Shown here piece by piece: positions 23,871-34,966 of a stretch of 64,000 bases of DNA. The position numbers were made by a program, and so were the translations under genes. The notes below the pieces were generated by a model that was not told the origin of the DNA, ran no database searches, and saw only the letters and a list, made by a program, of their open reading frames with translations. Position 1 is the first letter of the stretch. Each line of letters begins with the position of its first letter. The DNA comes from Daedaleopsis sinensis (lineage: Eukaryota; Basidiomycota; Agaricomycetes; Polyporales; Polyporaceae), in contig CM066307.1 of assembly GCA_033807695.1 (NCBI GenBank), forward strand, positions 2,604,001-2,668,000. Reading direction: 5' to 3'.

Positions 23871-25227
23871 TAAGTGCGTGGTTCCAACTTATATGCATGT
23901 AGCTCCGTGTAGTCGTATGTAATGTAGTATCTATCCCTGAATACAATTATTCTTTTCCCTATTACTATTTTCCAAGCTACGGTTGGATGAACGTGAACGG
24001 CGCTGGATGAGCGCTGATGCAGATGTACGGCTAGCGTCGGCAATCGAATTCTCCTTGAGATTTTCATAAGGTGCATTCTCAAGGGTAACTTAAAAATACG
24101 CGTTTTTGAGATGCTCTGGAGGGTCCGGAAACGGGAATCTCATAAGAATCCCTTAGCGAATTCTCGTGGGGAGATTTCTCGTGATATCCTTAAGCAAACA
24201 CTCTGCCCGTGTACGGCCACATCCAAGAGGGGGGCACCGGCAGATGCCGAGACCGGCGCTTGGAGGGGGAGGGGGGTCCCGGGGGTCCTTAATGCACTTG
24301 AGGGATACCACTGGTGAACACGACCCGGACCCCCTCAAGTCAATGCTACGACCTTCAGAACGACTATCTGAGCTAGCGAGAGCACTTTTTTTCATGTCTA
24401 ATGCCATTCTAGTCTTTTCAAGTTGGAATTCCGGAATACTGACCAAGATAGTACCGGGTGCTACTCACAACTTCATGCTAGGGCCGTGACTAATAGGTAT
24501 TGCACCGCAGTGCTCGTCCTGAGACCAGGCTATAGCTCATCTGTATGAACCTTTCTCAATCGAAAGTAAGTATACAAACATTGGAGATACGGTAGCATGC
24601 CTGATGTGTAAACCCCAAGTCTGGCAGGTCACTGCCAGCCTTCACGACGTGCACCACCAAATATTTTAGTCTGTGAAAGGGATCCTATGCTCCGGCACAA
24701 TGAATCATCTCTCCTAATATCAGAGAGCTAATGCCCTGTTGACGAGATAATATTTGTTGTCTCGGAATATAGTCACCCACCTATGCTTATCTCGTCCCCG
24801 GCCCTGTGTGTCATGGGTGCTACATACATTCGAGGGCCGTAGATACATCCTATATACCATCCACCTCTTACTAGAGATACTTCTTAGAGTAGCCTTATCC
24901 TACTGCTACTAGAATTCTGCTGTCAGTTGCGTTCAGTTGCATGGATTCACTCAAGTCCCGACCCGTCCGCAGGGGATTGGGCGCTTTACATACCATTTCG
25001 GGACATGTTATGACAGGAAATAGACTATATATGGTACTTTCCCACGGGGGGAGGGGGAGGGGGGGTCCCCAGAAACCCCTTATTGCACTTCGCCTACCCC
25101 GGTACGATTTTCACTTCATGCCCCCCTCTTGGCCACATCTCTTTCCACTGACACATTTGTAGACAAGTCGAGAATCTACATCAATCCCGCCCAAGTGGGG
25201 CATCAGAACGCATCCATGCGCGGCGGC
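23871..25227. other. intergenic with G-runs
   Basis: No gene was recognised. Two similar G-rich tracts (24262-24285 and 25046-25065) each contain several runs of five or more G and could form quadruplexes. The second lies about 215 bases upstream of DUF6534 gene C. Confidence 0.45.
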
Positions 25228-25235
25228 ATATAATC
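25228..25235 (+). promoter_or_regulatory. TATA box of DUF6534 gene C
   Basis: 'catataat' about 45 bases before the ATG at 25279. Confidence 0.6.
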
Positions 25236-25278
25236 ACAGCGCTCCCGTCTGGGATTCCTCTTCTCCCCGTTGCCTCCC

Positions 25279-28200
25279 ATGGCTCTCCTGCTCCTCTCCC
25301 GTCAAGCAGATGGCATAACGGCGGACCCGAGTGCCCTCGAAGGAGCTATGCTAGACGTCCCTAGTCTTGATGGCACCTTCGGAGCATACCTCACGGGAAC
25401 CTTTATTGGCCTAGTGTACGCCATCTCTGTTAGCTCCGCCGTGCCTTCTCCACTGACTATATGTGCGACTTCAGCTTGTACGGATTCAGTGTGCATCAGG
25501 CGTACAGATATGTACGATTGTTCCCAACGGACGCTCCATTCATTCGTTTACTGGTGGGTCCACGAGGTTTATCCCAGTATCATGCTTGTAGATTATACAC
25601 ATGGGCTTGCAAGATGCCCGGTTTCTAAACCGGTCAGACTTGCAAGCCCCAGGAACAGTGATGCAGATCAGTGCGCCCGTCGCGCGCTCTGATGCTCATA
25701 TCAGCGCGTGCGCAACGGGCCCACTAACGAGCAATAGCCGAGCCATCGCTGATGGGGCTGCCCGCCGCCTCTGCTCGCCTCTGCCCGAGTTGCGAAGAGG
25801 GAGAGCAGCAGTAGGGGGCAGACAGAGTCAGTGACATTGATGGGGAGCATGAGGAGAGGCGGGTAGAGGCAACGGGCAGCGGGGAGGCGGGAATACCAAC
25901 GGCGGGAACATTAATGGCGGGGAGAACGGGCGCGTTTTCAACGCCCGACGCCCGCATCAACGCCCGCCACCTGAATCCCCGCCCGCCACCTGCCGCCTGC
26001 CGCCCATCGCTTCCATCCTGTTCCCGCCGCCGCCTATACTCGATTGATGATTGGGAAGAGTTGCGGGGGTAGGCCGTGCGTCAGAGGTGCATCATGAGCG
26101 AGTAGAGGAGGCGGGCAGAGGTCGCGGACGGAGGCGGCGGGCGCAGCCTGCGCGGCGGCGGGGGGAAGCGATGGGCGCTGACGGGGATGGCATTGATGCC
26201 GGCAGCCGTAGGGATTGATGAACTTCATCGATGCGACGGTTCTCCCCGCCGTTGGTGTTCCCGCCTCCACCTCTGCCCGCTACCTCTACCCGCTGCCTCT
26301 CCCTCACCCAATCCCTCCCAGTCCAATAACCACACACAGAGCAGTGACAGGCGGAGGCGGCGGGCAGAGGCAGCGGGCAGACTCGTTGGTAGGAAGTCGG
26401 CTATTGCTCAATAGTGCGCCCGTCGCGCGCGCTGATGAGCATCAGCGCGCGCGACGGGCGCACTGATCTGAATCAGTGTGCCTGGGGCTTGCAAGTCCGA
26501 GCGGTTTAGAAACCGGGGAACTTGCAAGCCCATGTGTAGACGGCTCCATGCTTTCTATAATTATTGGCTCACCATCGCGACTGCTCATAGGTCTCGGCTG
26601 TGATGTAAGGGTCATCCGCGAGGAGGGATAATCGTGTTTGACCGCTAAGCCCCCTACTTATAGGGCAATACAGACCGTACATGCTATCTTCACGATGCAC
26701 ACCTGGTAAGAGTGTCAAACGGATTCATTCACGATTCCCTCCTGATGCTATACAACAGCTATTATTATCTAACTTCTCACTATTTTCAACCCGATGTCCT
26801 GAACCGAGGAGTTTGGTACGGAGCTCGTCATACTCCTCCAATTATCGGAATGGCTGATGTAAGCTCGCAGGTCTTTGAATGTAAGTCCTGCGGGGTTGTA
26901 CTGATACGCACGATCTAACCGTGCTGCTGGATGAAGTGGATTCCCATGGTCATAGTGAGTCCGTATCTTCTAATCTCTCTAGCTAGACCCCTCACGAACG
27001 GCGCAGGGGATCAACATGTTCATATCTCAACTGTGCGTCGATCACTTACGTCCGCTATATACGCATTTGCTGAGACGCGCTCAAGGTTCTTCGCACGTCG
27101 GGTGTATTTGAGTAAGGACATTTAATCCTCGATTATCTTCTGCTCGGAGTCTAATGCGCCGTCCAAAGTGGGGAAGCACTATCGTATCATCGTTGGCATT
27201 GCGGTACGTAGTACCACGTATCTAATAGCCTCCTTGTCCTTATGCATTGTCCAGATGCTGTTTTTCGCAGTTGAGATCGGTCAGTTGTCATCATTGCATA
27301 GCACTCCGAGTCACCGAACCGATACGTTTCGGCGGCCGCCCAGGTTTCGCGATAGGTGCGTATCCTAGTTAGATCGTAGAGAGCTGGTATCTCACGACGT
27401 GTGCCAAAGCTGCCGTCTACAAAGTGTAAGACTCGACCGCGTGCATCTCCTTCGAAGTCGAGGCTCACGTCCATGCTCAGAATCGTGACATCTACCTTCG
27501 ACGGTGTGGCGAATGTCAACCACATCCTCACGGCCACTTTCGCTTCCGCTGTCGTCGGAGATACGCTGCTTACGGGTTCGCTTATCAACGTACTTATCCA
27601 CAGTCATAAGTCGGAGCACAGGAGGTCCGTTCAACCGCCACTCTCGATCCGCCACGGTCATGCGCTCACAGATCCAACAGACCGGAATTGCCATTGGACG
27701 TGTGGATCTTGTATATCATCAACACTGGTACGTAGGACTCACGACTCAAGACATACTCATGCACGACTTACACACAAACAGGTCTATTGCACGAGTAAGA
27801 TTGAGACCGCTCGCTATGTCGACGCGCGACCTATCTCACATAATATCGCAGCGCCCTGAACATCCTGTCTCTCGTTATCGTGAGTGTCCTCAAGTCAGTC
27901 CTTGGTACAGTATTTGACAAGCGACAATTGCTCTAGGTTGTGGTATATCCCCAGGACCTCATACACGGATGTATCAGCATCATCACTACGAGAAGTGCGT
28001 CTTCGCATCGCCATATTCCGCGCGTACTGAGTGATTCTTTAGTTTACGGAAACACGCTGCTCGCCGTGTAAGTGATGGCCGTTCCTGAGATATTGGAAGC
28101 TTCCTGACGCTCCTTTTCGCATCTCGTTTGCAGACTCAACTCGCGGAAGTTCAACGTCATCACTCGGGGCATTGACGCAATCGAGGAAGCAGGGATGGGC

Positions 28201-28561
28201 ATGAACATCATTGCGCGCGCGAATCGTATTGCTACACAAGAGCGCTGGAACGTCCCGCAGGTGCGTACATCCGGTGTTGGTAGTGAGCATCCAAATATTC
28301 ATCGCTGATTCATTGACGCATCGTGGTCCTCTCCATCCCATCGCCGCCCGGTAGGCCCCGGATGAGTCTGGACCGGCAATGATCAGCATCCAGGTCACGA
28401 CAGAGATGGGCGGAGATAAATTCTCGGACCAGAAGAGCGTGAAGGACATCAACGCGGCCTCTCGGGATATGCGGGGCCCGGGGCCGACGAGGGAGCAAAG
28501 GGAGCGGACGTCTCGCATACCACCCGCCTATAGCTTCATGGTGATTGATGATACTCTCTAG
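25279..28561 (+). CDS. DUF6534-type membrane protein (copy C) with transposon in intron 2
   Basis: Twenty-one exons thread to 381 residues. Lengths are 137, 79, 14, 42, 57, 10, 18, 26, 26, 35, 25, 12, 16, 144 (ancestral exons 14 and 15 fused), 47, 13, 28, 58, 25, 127 and 207. Landmarks are GTFGAYLTGTFIGLVLYGFS, YYYLTSHYFQ, FFARRVYL, ASAVVGDTLLTGSL, LYIINTG, IYGNTLLAVLNSRK, ERWNVPQ and a long charged tail with SIQVTTE. Intron 2 runs from the donor at 25554 to just before the 14-nt exon after 26580 and is enlarged to about 1 kb by the element at 25598-26536. Donor, acceptor and all downstream frames remain intact, so the gene appears functional if the large intron is spliced. Function unknown. 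Confidence 0.8.
25598..26536. mobile_element. 939-bp foldback/MITE-like element, TA target duplication
   Basis: The left end reads cacatgggcttgcaag and the right end is its exact reverse complement; TA flanks both sides (25596-25597, 26537-26538). The terminal inverted repeats stay alignable for about 110 bases (next shared block 'cggtttctaaaccg', then 'acttgcaagccccagg'). Further inverted similarity continues inside: 25731-25780 matches 26355-26411 and 25855-25925 matches 26240-26310, so nearly the whole element is one long inverted repeat. It carries no transposase frame. TA duplication and long inverted termini suggest a non-autonomous DNA transposon (Tc1/mariner-like or another TA-targeting group); the family is not identified. 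Confidence 0.88.
26413..26464. repeat. perfect 24-bp-arm hairpin in the element's right end
   Basis: The 24 bases at 26413-26436 are exactly reverse-complemented at 26441-26464 around a gagc loop; very GC-rich (agtgcgcccgtcgcgcgcgc...). A degenerate version sits at the matching place in the left end (about 25672-25725). Confidence 0.9.
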
Positions 28562-29756
28562 ACTCCCCTCTTGACGAGACTTCGACTTGTTGTACTTCTA
28601 GCAGGCCCCACACACCTGTTGTTTTTTATGTATGCAGGGTATCCCGCCCTTTGTAAGATACTTGCATGTATACTAACAGTGGCAACGCTAGGTGCGTACC
28701 GACCTCCATCTTTCGTTCTGCGCAACTTGAAGTTAAACATCCGAGGGAAAGTTCTGTGATAGCAAGTCTTCGTCGCGAGCCCTACCAGTGGACACGGCCC
28801 TTGAGTCGTCTTGAGCCTTCGCACAAGAGTCTAGTACGCGCTGTTTACAAATAATATCAGGATAGGCCAGCTTCCCGTAAATTGAAGGTGATTTCCCGGT
28901 GAAGACAACGGCGAGAGACGAGAGGAGAGAATTGGCGCTGGTGTCACTCTGTAAATTACTCTGTCACGGTCACAAGCTTGAGCGCTTGAAGCCGCCTTTG
29001 CCTGCCCGGAAGAATGCAGGGCCTGTAATTTCTCAGCACCGTCGTTTTGCGGTCATTACTACTACTACTAGCATGACCTCAACTACCAGCTCATGTTTCT
29101 GGGAAGTCGACACCACTCTAATCTGCATACTATCAAGATTCAGGTCGTCCAATTCTTGTGATCACGTTCAAACAGATGCAGGTAAGTTGAATCAGTCCGA
29201 GTTTCCTCGGAGCAAAGGGCAGAGTCCTCGCTGAATGGTCATCATCACTGGCAGACCCCTTTGGTATAGCCTAGGAGCACAGCGACTCTGGGTAGCGGTA
29301 CCATTGCATGTGGTGGTGGCTAAAACAATGCACATCTACAAGGAGGTACCGTCGCACTGCTATGCACATCCGTGCATTCATCCACTGCGCTGCCATTTTC
29401 CATGCCGCACTCGCCGCACTGCCTTTCACTAGGAGAGTCGCCGAAAAGCATTCGATACGGCCAGGGACTCTGCACGCCCCATCTCCATCTGACCATCTGT
29501 CACATCCAACGGAGAAGCCGGCCCTTGGGAAGCACTGTCAGGCCAGGCAGAGCAGTCCGAGTCTCTCGCGAGGTATGGAATGCGGAGAGCGTCCTCGGGG
29601 TGGTTCGGTGTCAAGTCCATGTCCCGCGTCACGAAGATATCAGCCCTCGTGACGGCGGCATGTTAGGATCCCACCCGACGCCTCGTACTACTTAACTCCA
29701 CCGTCCTCCGCCGGGGCTCGAGCCTGCTCCGCCACCCCACCTTGTCCTCCCGCGTC
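28562..29756. other. intergenic between DUF6534 genes C and D
   Basis: No coding frame with a recognisable signature. The last part is the 5' region of gene D. Confidence 0.5.
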
Positions 29757-32080
29757 ATGCCTGTACCCGTTCTGCAGCCCGGGGCTCCGGGGACTCCTAC
29801 TTTCCTGCACAGTTCTACTGGGCCCGCCATCCCCACTACCGATCCATCGGTGGGGAATACTGTCGTGTTCGGGACCCTGGACGGTACCTATGGCGCATAT
29901 CTTCTTGGGACGTTCTTCGGTCTTATGTATGTGCTCACTTCCGTGGCTCGACTCCTCGTCGCCCGCTAACCCCTCTTTCATTGAGTGCAGATTGTATGGC
30001 CTCAGCCTGCACCAGACGCACAACTACGTCCGGCTCTTCCCTACGGATACCAAATTCATCCGGATATCCGTACGTCCCCAGTGATGCGCGTCTGAGCGAG
30101 AGATGGACTGGTGATGTACCTATGTATCATTGACAGGTCGTTGTTGTGATGTCAGTCTTCTATCATTCTATTTGGGTGCGTCAGAACTCATCGTTGGTTC
30201 CTCCCAGGATCCTTGAGACTGTTCACACGGCATTCACCATGCACACCGTGTGAGTGATTATCTTGGATGTTTCATGAGCCTGCTGCCTGCAAAAGCTAAC
30301 AGCTGAGGTCAGATATTTCCGCTTAGTGACAAGGTTCTCTGAAACCGTCGAGCTGTTTTCGGGAGTGTGGTATGGACGAATGTCCCGGTCATGTGTAGCA
30401 TTGTGCTGACTCGCACGTTCTATAGGTCACTAAATGTGAGTCTCGCTATACCGGTATATTTCGCGAGAATGCTTTCTTATCGTCCTGGTCACTGGCAGGG
30501 GATGCCACTGGTAATGGTGAGCACCCTATGTAGGGACGCACGTTAGCGATCGCGCACTCACGAGGCATGTAGGCCTTGACTGTGTTCGCCTCCCAGATGT
30601 GAGTGCTCTACAAGCGTAGCATTCATCAGCCCACTGACGATTTCGCAGCTTCTTTGCACGGCGAGTATCCTTGAGTGAGTATCTTGTTAAGTCGTGTTTA
30701 TCCACGTTAACGTGATCGATGTCCAGTGGGTCGGCGGTACCGGCTGATTACCTGTGTATCTGTAAGTACAACACTTCGAGTCGCGACATTGGTACAACCG
30801 TTGACAGGGCTACTGCAGATGCTGTTTTTCATTGTGGAGATTGGTGAGTGATGGTTGGAAGCACGCTTAGACCAAGTGATTGACCTAGCCGACTGGATGT
30901 CCTCAAGGCTTTGCAATCGGTATGTCGATCCCAGAATTGACCCGCTTCGTTTATCTCATTTCTCGTCTAGCGACGGTGTCCCGAGCGTACGCAACCTTTC
31001 CCTTGTGCTTATCGTGTCCGAGAGTTGCGTCGAACCACTTCCTCCAGATCGCTTATACCCAACTTCTGGCGCCAGGACGAGGTCACCGTGAGTACAGGTG
31101 TTCTCTCTCGGCCGTGCCCGCATCTCTGACAATGTGCATGCAGAGACTGTTCTCAGCTATGTTGGCATCTGCGGTGATAGGCGATACAATGCTCAGTGTA
31201 TCACTGTTCGTCGTCCTGCGACGCAGTCGTCGATTTGCCCCCAAGTGAATTCCCATCGTCTAGACAAACGTTCATGTATTGATGCAGCTCCACTCAGGAA
31301 AGAGGAGTCTGTGTTACAGACACTGAAGATCTACATCATCAATACTGGTGCGGCGTTCGTTGATACTAGTCGTGTAGCACATAACTCACAAGGCAGACAG
31401 GACTCCTTCATGAGTACGTCCCGCGGCACGGTGAGATGCGACAGCCGGAAAGTTGCTGAACACATCTTCGCAGTGTTTTCAACTTCATTTCTCTATTACT
31501 GGTGAGTCGAATACTATGTACATGACTGCGAAATGCGGCTCAATACGCCGTCCTTGCAGGCCGTCACATCCCAGCCGAAGTTGTACATGCTGCATGCTAG
31601 TGTTAGCATCGTCACCACAAGACGTATGCCTTCCACTTCTACCTCCCTCTGCCGTTGACTGACTGCACCCGTCTGCTAGTGTACGCGAACACGCTGCTCG
31701 TGGTGTGAGTGGCTCCCAGGGCCGGATTGGTGTATCTGCAGCTCATGTGTCACTTTCAGTCTGAACGGCCGCAAGCTCTCTTCGACCTTCGACATCCAGG
31801 TGTTCGATGGTGGAAAGGGCATGAACGCCATTGCGCGCGCGAAGCGCCAAGCTGTGCAGGAGCGGTGGAATGTGCCCCAGGCGAGTCCTCCCCGAGATCT
31901 CCGAGTACTTACGCCTGACGTTTCGCCTCTGGGCCTCCTGCTACATAGGATCCGGACGAGTCCGACCTGCCGGTGATCCACATCGCGGTGATGACGGAGA
32001 CGGACTCGGACAAAGACTCTGGGAAGGATGAGCTGTCGACAGACCCGTTGTACATGAAGGACGTCCGGGATTCCGTGTAG
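29757..32080 (+). CDS. DUF6534-type multi-pass membrane protein (copy D)
   Basis: The reference copy for the family structure: 22 exons, 367 residues. Exons are 29757-29926, 29991-30069, 30137-30150, 30208-30249, 30313-30369, 30426-30435, 30499-30516, 30573-30598, 30649-30674, 30727-30761, 30819-30843, 30908-30919, 30971-30986, 31047-31086, 31144-31244, 31298-31347, 31401-31413, 31473-31500, 31560-31623, 31680-31704, 31760-31880 and 31949-32080. Every junction keeps frame. Hydrophobic blocks (GAYLLGTFFGLMILYGLSLH, TVFASQIFFARRVSL, LFSAMLASAVIGDTMLSVSL, TLKIYIINTG, TTRLYANTLLVV) give the seven-TM DUF6534 pattern. The C-tail contains IHIAVMTETDSDK. The last intron uses a GC donor (gcgagt). Function unknown. 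Confidence 0.84.
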
Positions 32081-32729
32081 ACACTAGACACCGTTAGGCC
32101 CGGGGGTATGTGGTTTGCAAATTGGTGGTCAAATTGGCAGCAAAGTACTAGTAGTACATCATGGGACTTCCGGATTGACACTGGTTTTCAAATTCCAATT
32201 GTACTTGTGTGTTCATGGAGAGACCCATTGTAGTATCCACATGGTGTAACATAGAGGCTAATAGCTTATATCATTATGTAGAATATGCAGTGCGTCAGAA
32301 CGCGTTGAAATGCGGACGGTCCGCATCGGGATCTCGGAGATGGAGAGTGGTCGGGTAAGCTGGAACATGTAAACCCAGTATGCTGCATGCAAACGCTTGC
32401 GCGGAACGCTTTGCTTGTTCTCCTTGCACTTCTCTTCTGCTCGACACATACTCAATACCTGCCATCTCAGCATCGTTCGCAATGACTAGTCGTCGTGGAC
32501 AAGAATCCCCGAAATTCGTCTCCGTATAGCCCCGACTCTGCCAGCTTAAGGCCGCCAGCACGGTGTCGATCGGATCCATCAATATTAACTTTGTGGCCAT
32601 GTCCCGCCTTGCAACGCCGAGCTCGCGATACTTAATCATGCTCTCCGGTTCCTCCTAACCCTCAACACTCCACCGACGCATCCAAGCACTTCACCTTCAC
32701 CACCCCCTCCGAGTCTCTCTGCAGCACCC
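32081..32729. other. intergenic, 5' region of GNAT gene
   Basis: Nothing recognised apart from a pyrimidine-rich leader just before the ATG at 32730. Confidence 0.5.
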
Positions 32730-33820
32730 ATGGCATCTACGAGCAAACCGCGCACTCAGGCTGACGGACACGTCCGCCCCGCCAAGCCCTCAGAGTACCC
32801 CGACGCGATCCGCGTGCTCACCCGCGCGCGAGCGAAGGACCCGGCGACGAACTGGTACGGCTGCGTGGGCGAGATGGTCGACGACGTCGACCGCCCGTCC
32901 CCCGCCGCGCGGCGCACCATGCGCCGCCTCAGCTGGTTCCAGGCCGCGCTCGTCAAGGCCACGCTCCTCGTTGGGGGCATCGTTACCGTCGCTGTCGTCC
33001 CGCGCACGCAGAGAGGAGAAGGGCACGAACCTGGGCAGAACCCGGACGAGGACGGGCGCAGAGGTGCAGCGGATCTGGAGGCGGGAGAGGACTCGGAGGA
33101 GGTCGCGGGGGTTGCGCTCTGGCTCCCGCCGGGCAAGACGCTGGACCTCGGGCCCATCACGGTTCTGCGCTCGGGCCTTCTCAAGGTGCTGTGGGGATGG
33201 GGGTTCACTGGGGTCAAGGTGCGTTCCGAACTACGAGCTGCTGCCACGAACGGGACTCTCATATGGAAGGGAAACGGCCAGCGGGTGTTGTTCGACTTCA
33301 CGCCGGCAGTGGAACGGACACTGGAGAAGGGGTTCAAAGCGCGGGGACTCGACCGACGCGACTCGTGGCATCTGCTCGAGATTGTCGTCGATCCGCGGTT
33401 CCAGGGACGTAGTGAGTGTCTTTGTACTCTCCCCGACCCTAGCTCCTAGTTCTCAGACGTGCATGCGTTGTGCAGGCCTGTCGACTATGCTCGTGGAGGA
33501 AGGTTTCCGCCGGGCCTCTCCGAAGCCAGTGCACCTCGAGGCTACGAAGGCGAGCACGCGGGATATCTACGCTCACTTTGGATTCGAGGTCGGTGTCTCA
33601 GGCTGTGCGTTAGGGCGTCGTTGACCGGTCATGATGTAGGTCGACGAGGAACACCAATTTGGAGTCGGCACGGTGGATAAGTTCGGGGTAAAGGCTAAAG
33701 GAGCAGCGGCCACTGGGTACCCTGAGTGGGTCATGACGAAGGTGCGCGGGGTTGACACGTCTCGGCAAGGTCACTCTCTGAACGCTGATGTTCCTCGTTC
33801 TCTCCTAGTGGACAACATGA
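32730..33820 (+). CDS. GNAT-family N-acetyltransferase
   Basis: Exons 32730-33411, 33476-33588, 33640-33741 and 33809-33820 join in frame (302 residues if no other intron). The N-terminus VRPAKPSEYPDAIRVLTRA is a typical GNAT start. WFQAALVKATLLVGGIVTVA and VAGVALWLPPG give the middle strands, LLEIVVDPRFQGRSLSTMLV is the acetyl-CoA-binding motif A region, and HLEATKASTRDIYAHFGFEV the C-terminal strand-helix. A stretch beginning 'gtgcgttcc' at 33220, ending 'atggaag' and 51 nt long, is in frame and stop-free but has good donor and acceptor sequences. Removing it gives 285 residues and a more family-like GFTGVK-GNGQRVLFDF. Motif A has Ser where Gly is usual (QGRSLS). Substrate unknown; probably cytosolic. 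Confidence 0.82.
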
Positions 33821-34966
33821 CCTCACAGCGAACACATGAGCTTGATACGATCACCGTACTGACTTCAGTAATCGATATATAGCATGTGTGGACCCTGTCA
33901 TGGAACCTGGGCTGATCTACGCCTTCCTTTAAACAAGTGCACCTTGCATGGCCTACTAAGTACGTGCTTATTGCTCACATAAGCCTTGGATTCACGGCAT
34001 CTTCATCATACCGTCTGATAGTCCTGTCGACTGCGGACATGTGACATTTCTGACTAGAATCACCACCTCCGTCGTCCGCAGATTCCGGACCCCGGGCACG
34101 AACCCGTTCTATGCCCATTGTGACCGTGCTGGTACCTGCTGGTACTCGTACCTTTTGCTTCTCGAGATCCTTGATGATGCATGATGCATTGGCTGGCTCT
34201 CATGCATCACGGCTCGACTTCTGATCTGGCTGGAGGTAGACGATGGGCCGATAATCATTAGTATCGTCATTTGTGCGTATGTACCATCGACCCTGCCCGT
34301 CATGAATTCTTACTCACCGGCGAATACGTATCGCACAATATCGCAGCTTCATACAGCTCTATACTTGGCAGTTGTCTCGGAACCTCAGGTCTCACCGGTC
34401 CCCACCAACGTTTCAACGGTCACCACCTTCGGGACGATCGACGGCCTCGGGTCCTCTGCCGAGCCCCAGTCCCCGGCCGACATAAGCGTACGGAACGCAT
34501 GAAGATGAATATCCTGCAGCTCACCCTTTGCAGGATCAACAAGGGGATCGGGTCTAGAACGAACACTGGGTGAGTGTCTGGCAACGAGAAACGGAAGCAG
34601 GAACCGCCTCGAGCGGGGGCAGGGTAACAGAGAGCTATCATTGCAACAACAGCGCGATTAGATCAAGAGTACAGCACATAGAGGGTGTCATATAGAGGGT
34701 CATAAATCGTGAACCGATCAGTCGTAGCCAGGACATAAAGCATAGCAGGTCTCGGCGGTCCGAGAAGTAGATGCATCAGCGTGATAGGAAGACTGGCTGG
34801 AGATATGGTAGCAGTAGATAGATCAGATAGAGTCAGGGATGTAGCAGGGAGTATAGACAGGTATCAAGAGGGCCTACGCCTGGCGCGCAATGGGAGGTAT
34901 ATACTGTCAATGAACAGTTCGAAGGAAAAAGAGAAACGCACGTCCGTGTCTGTGTCCGCGTCGCCA
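33821..34966. other. intergenic with a DUF6534-like fragment
   Basis: Apart from the possible relic at 34325-34465, no gene was recognised. Confidence 0.45.
34325..34465 (+). pseudogene. possible DUF6534 relic
   Basis: After a 'cctcag' acceptor-like site the frame reads VPTNVSTVTTFGTIDG, resembling the N-terminal TVVFGTLDGTYGAYL stretch of copy D. The preceding bases ('cgcacaatatcgcag') resemble the end of intron 17 of copy C. No further exon follows. Weak evidence for a scrambled fragment of the family. Confidence 0.35.

Noticed and set aside
22631..24110. AT-rich inverted strings as ends of a 1.5-kb transposon around the GST fragment
   Set aside because: Only the 'cttaag' core is shared; the left string is a local hairpin and no target duplication is visible.
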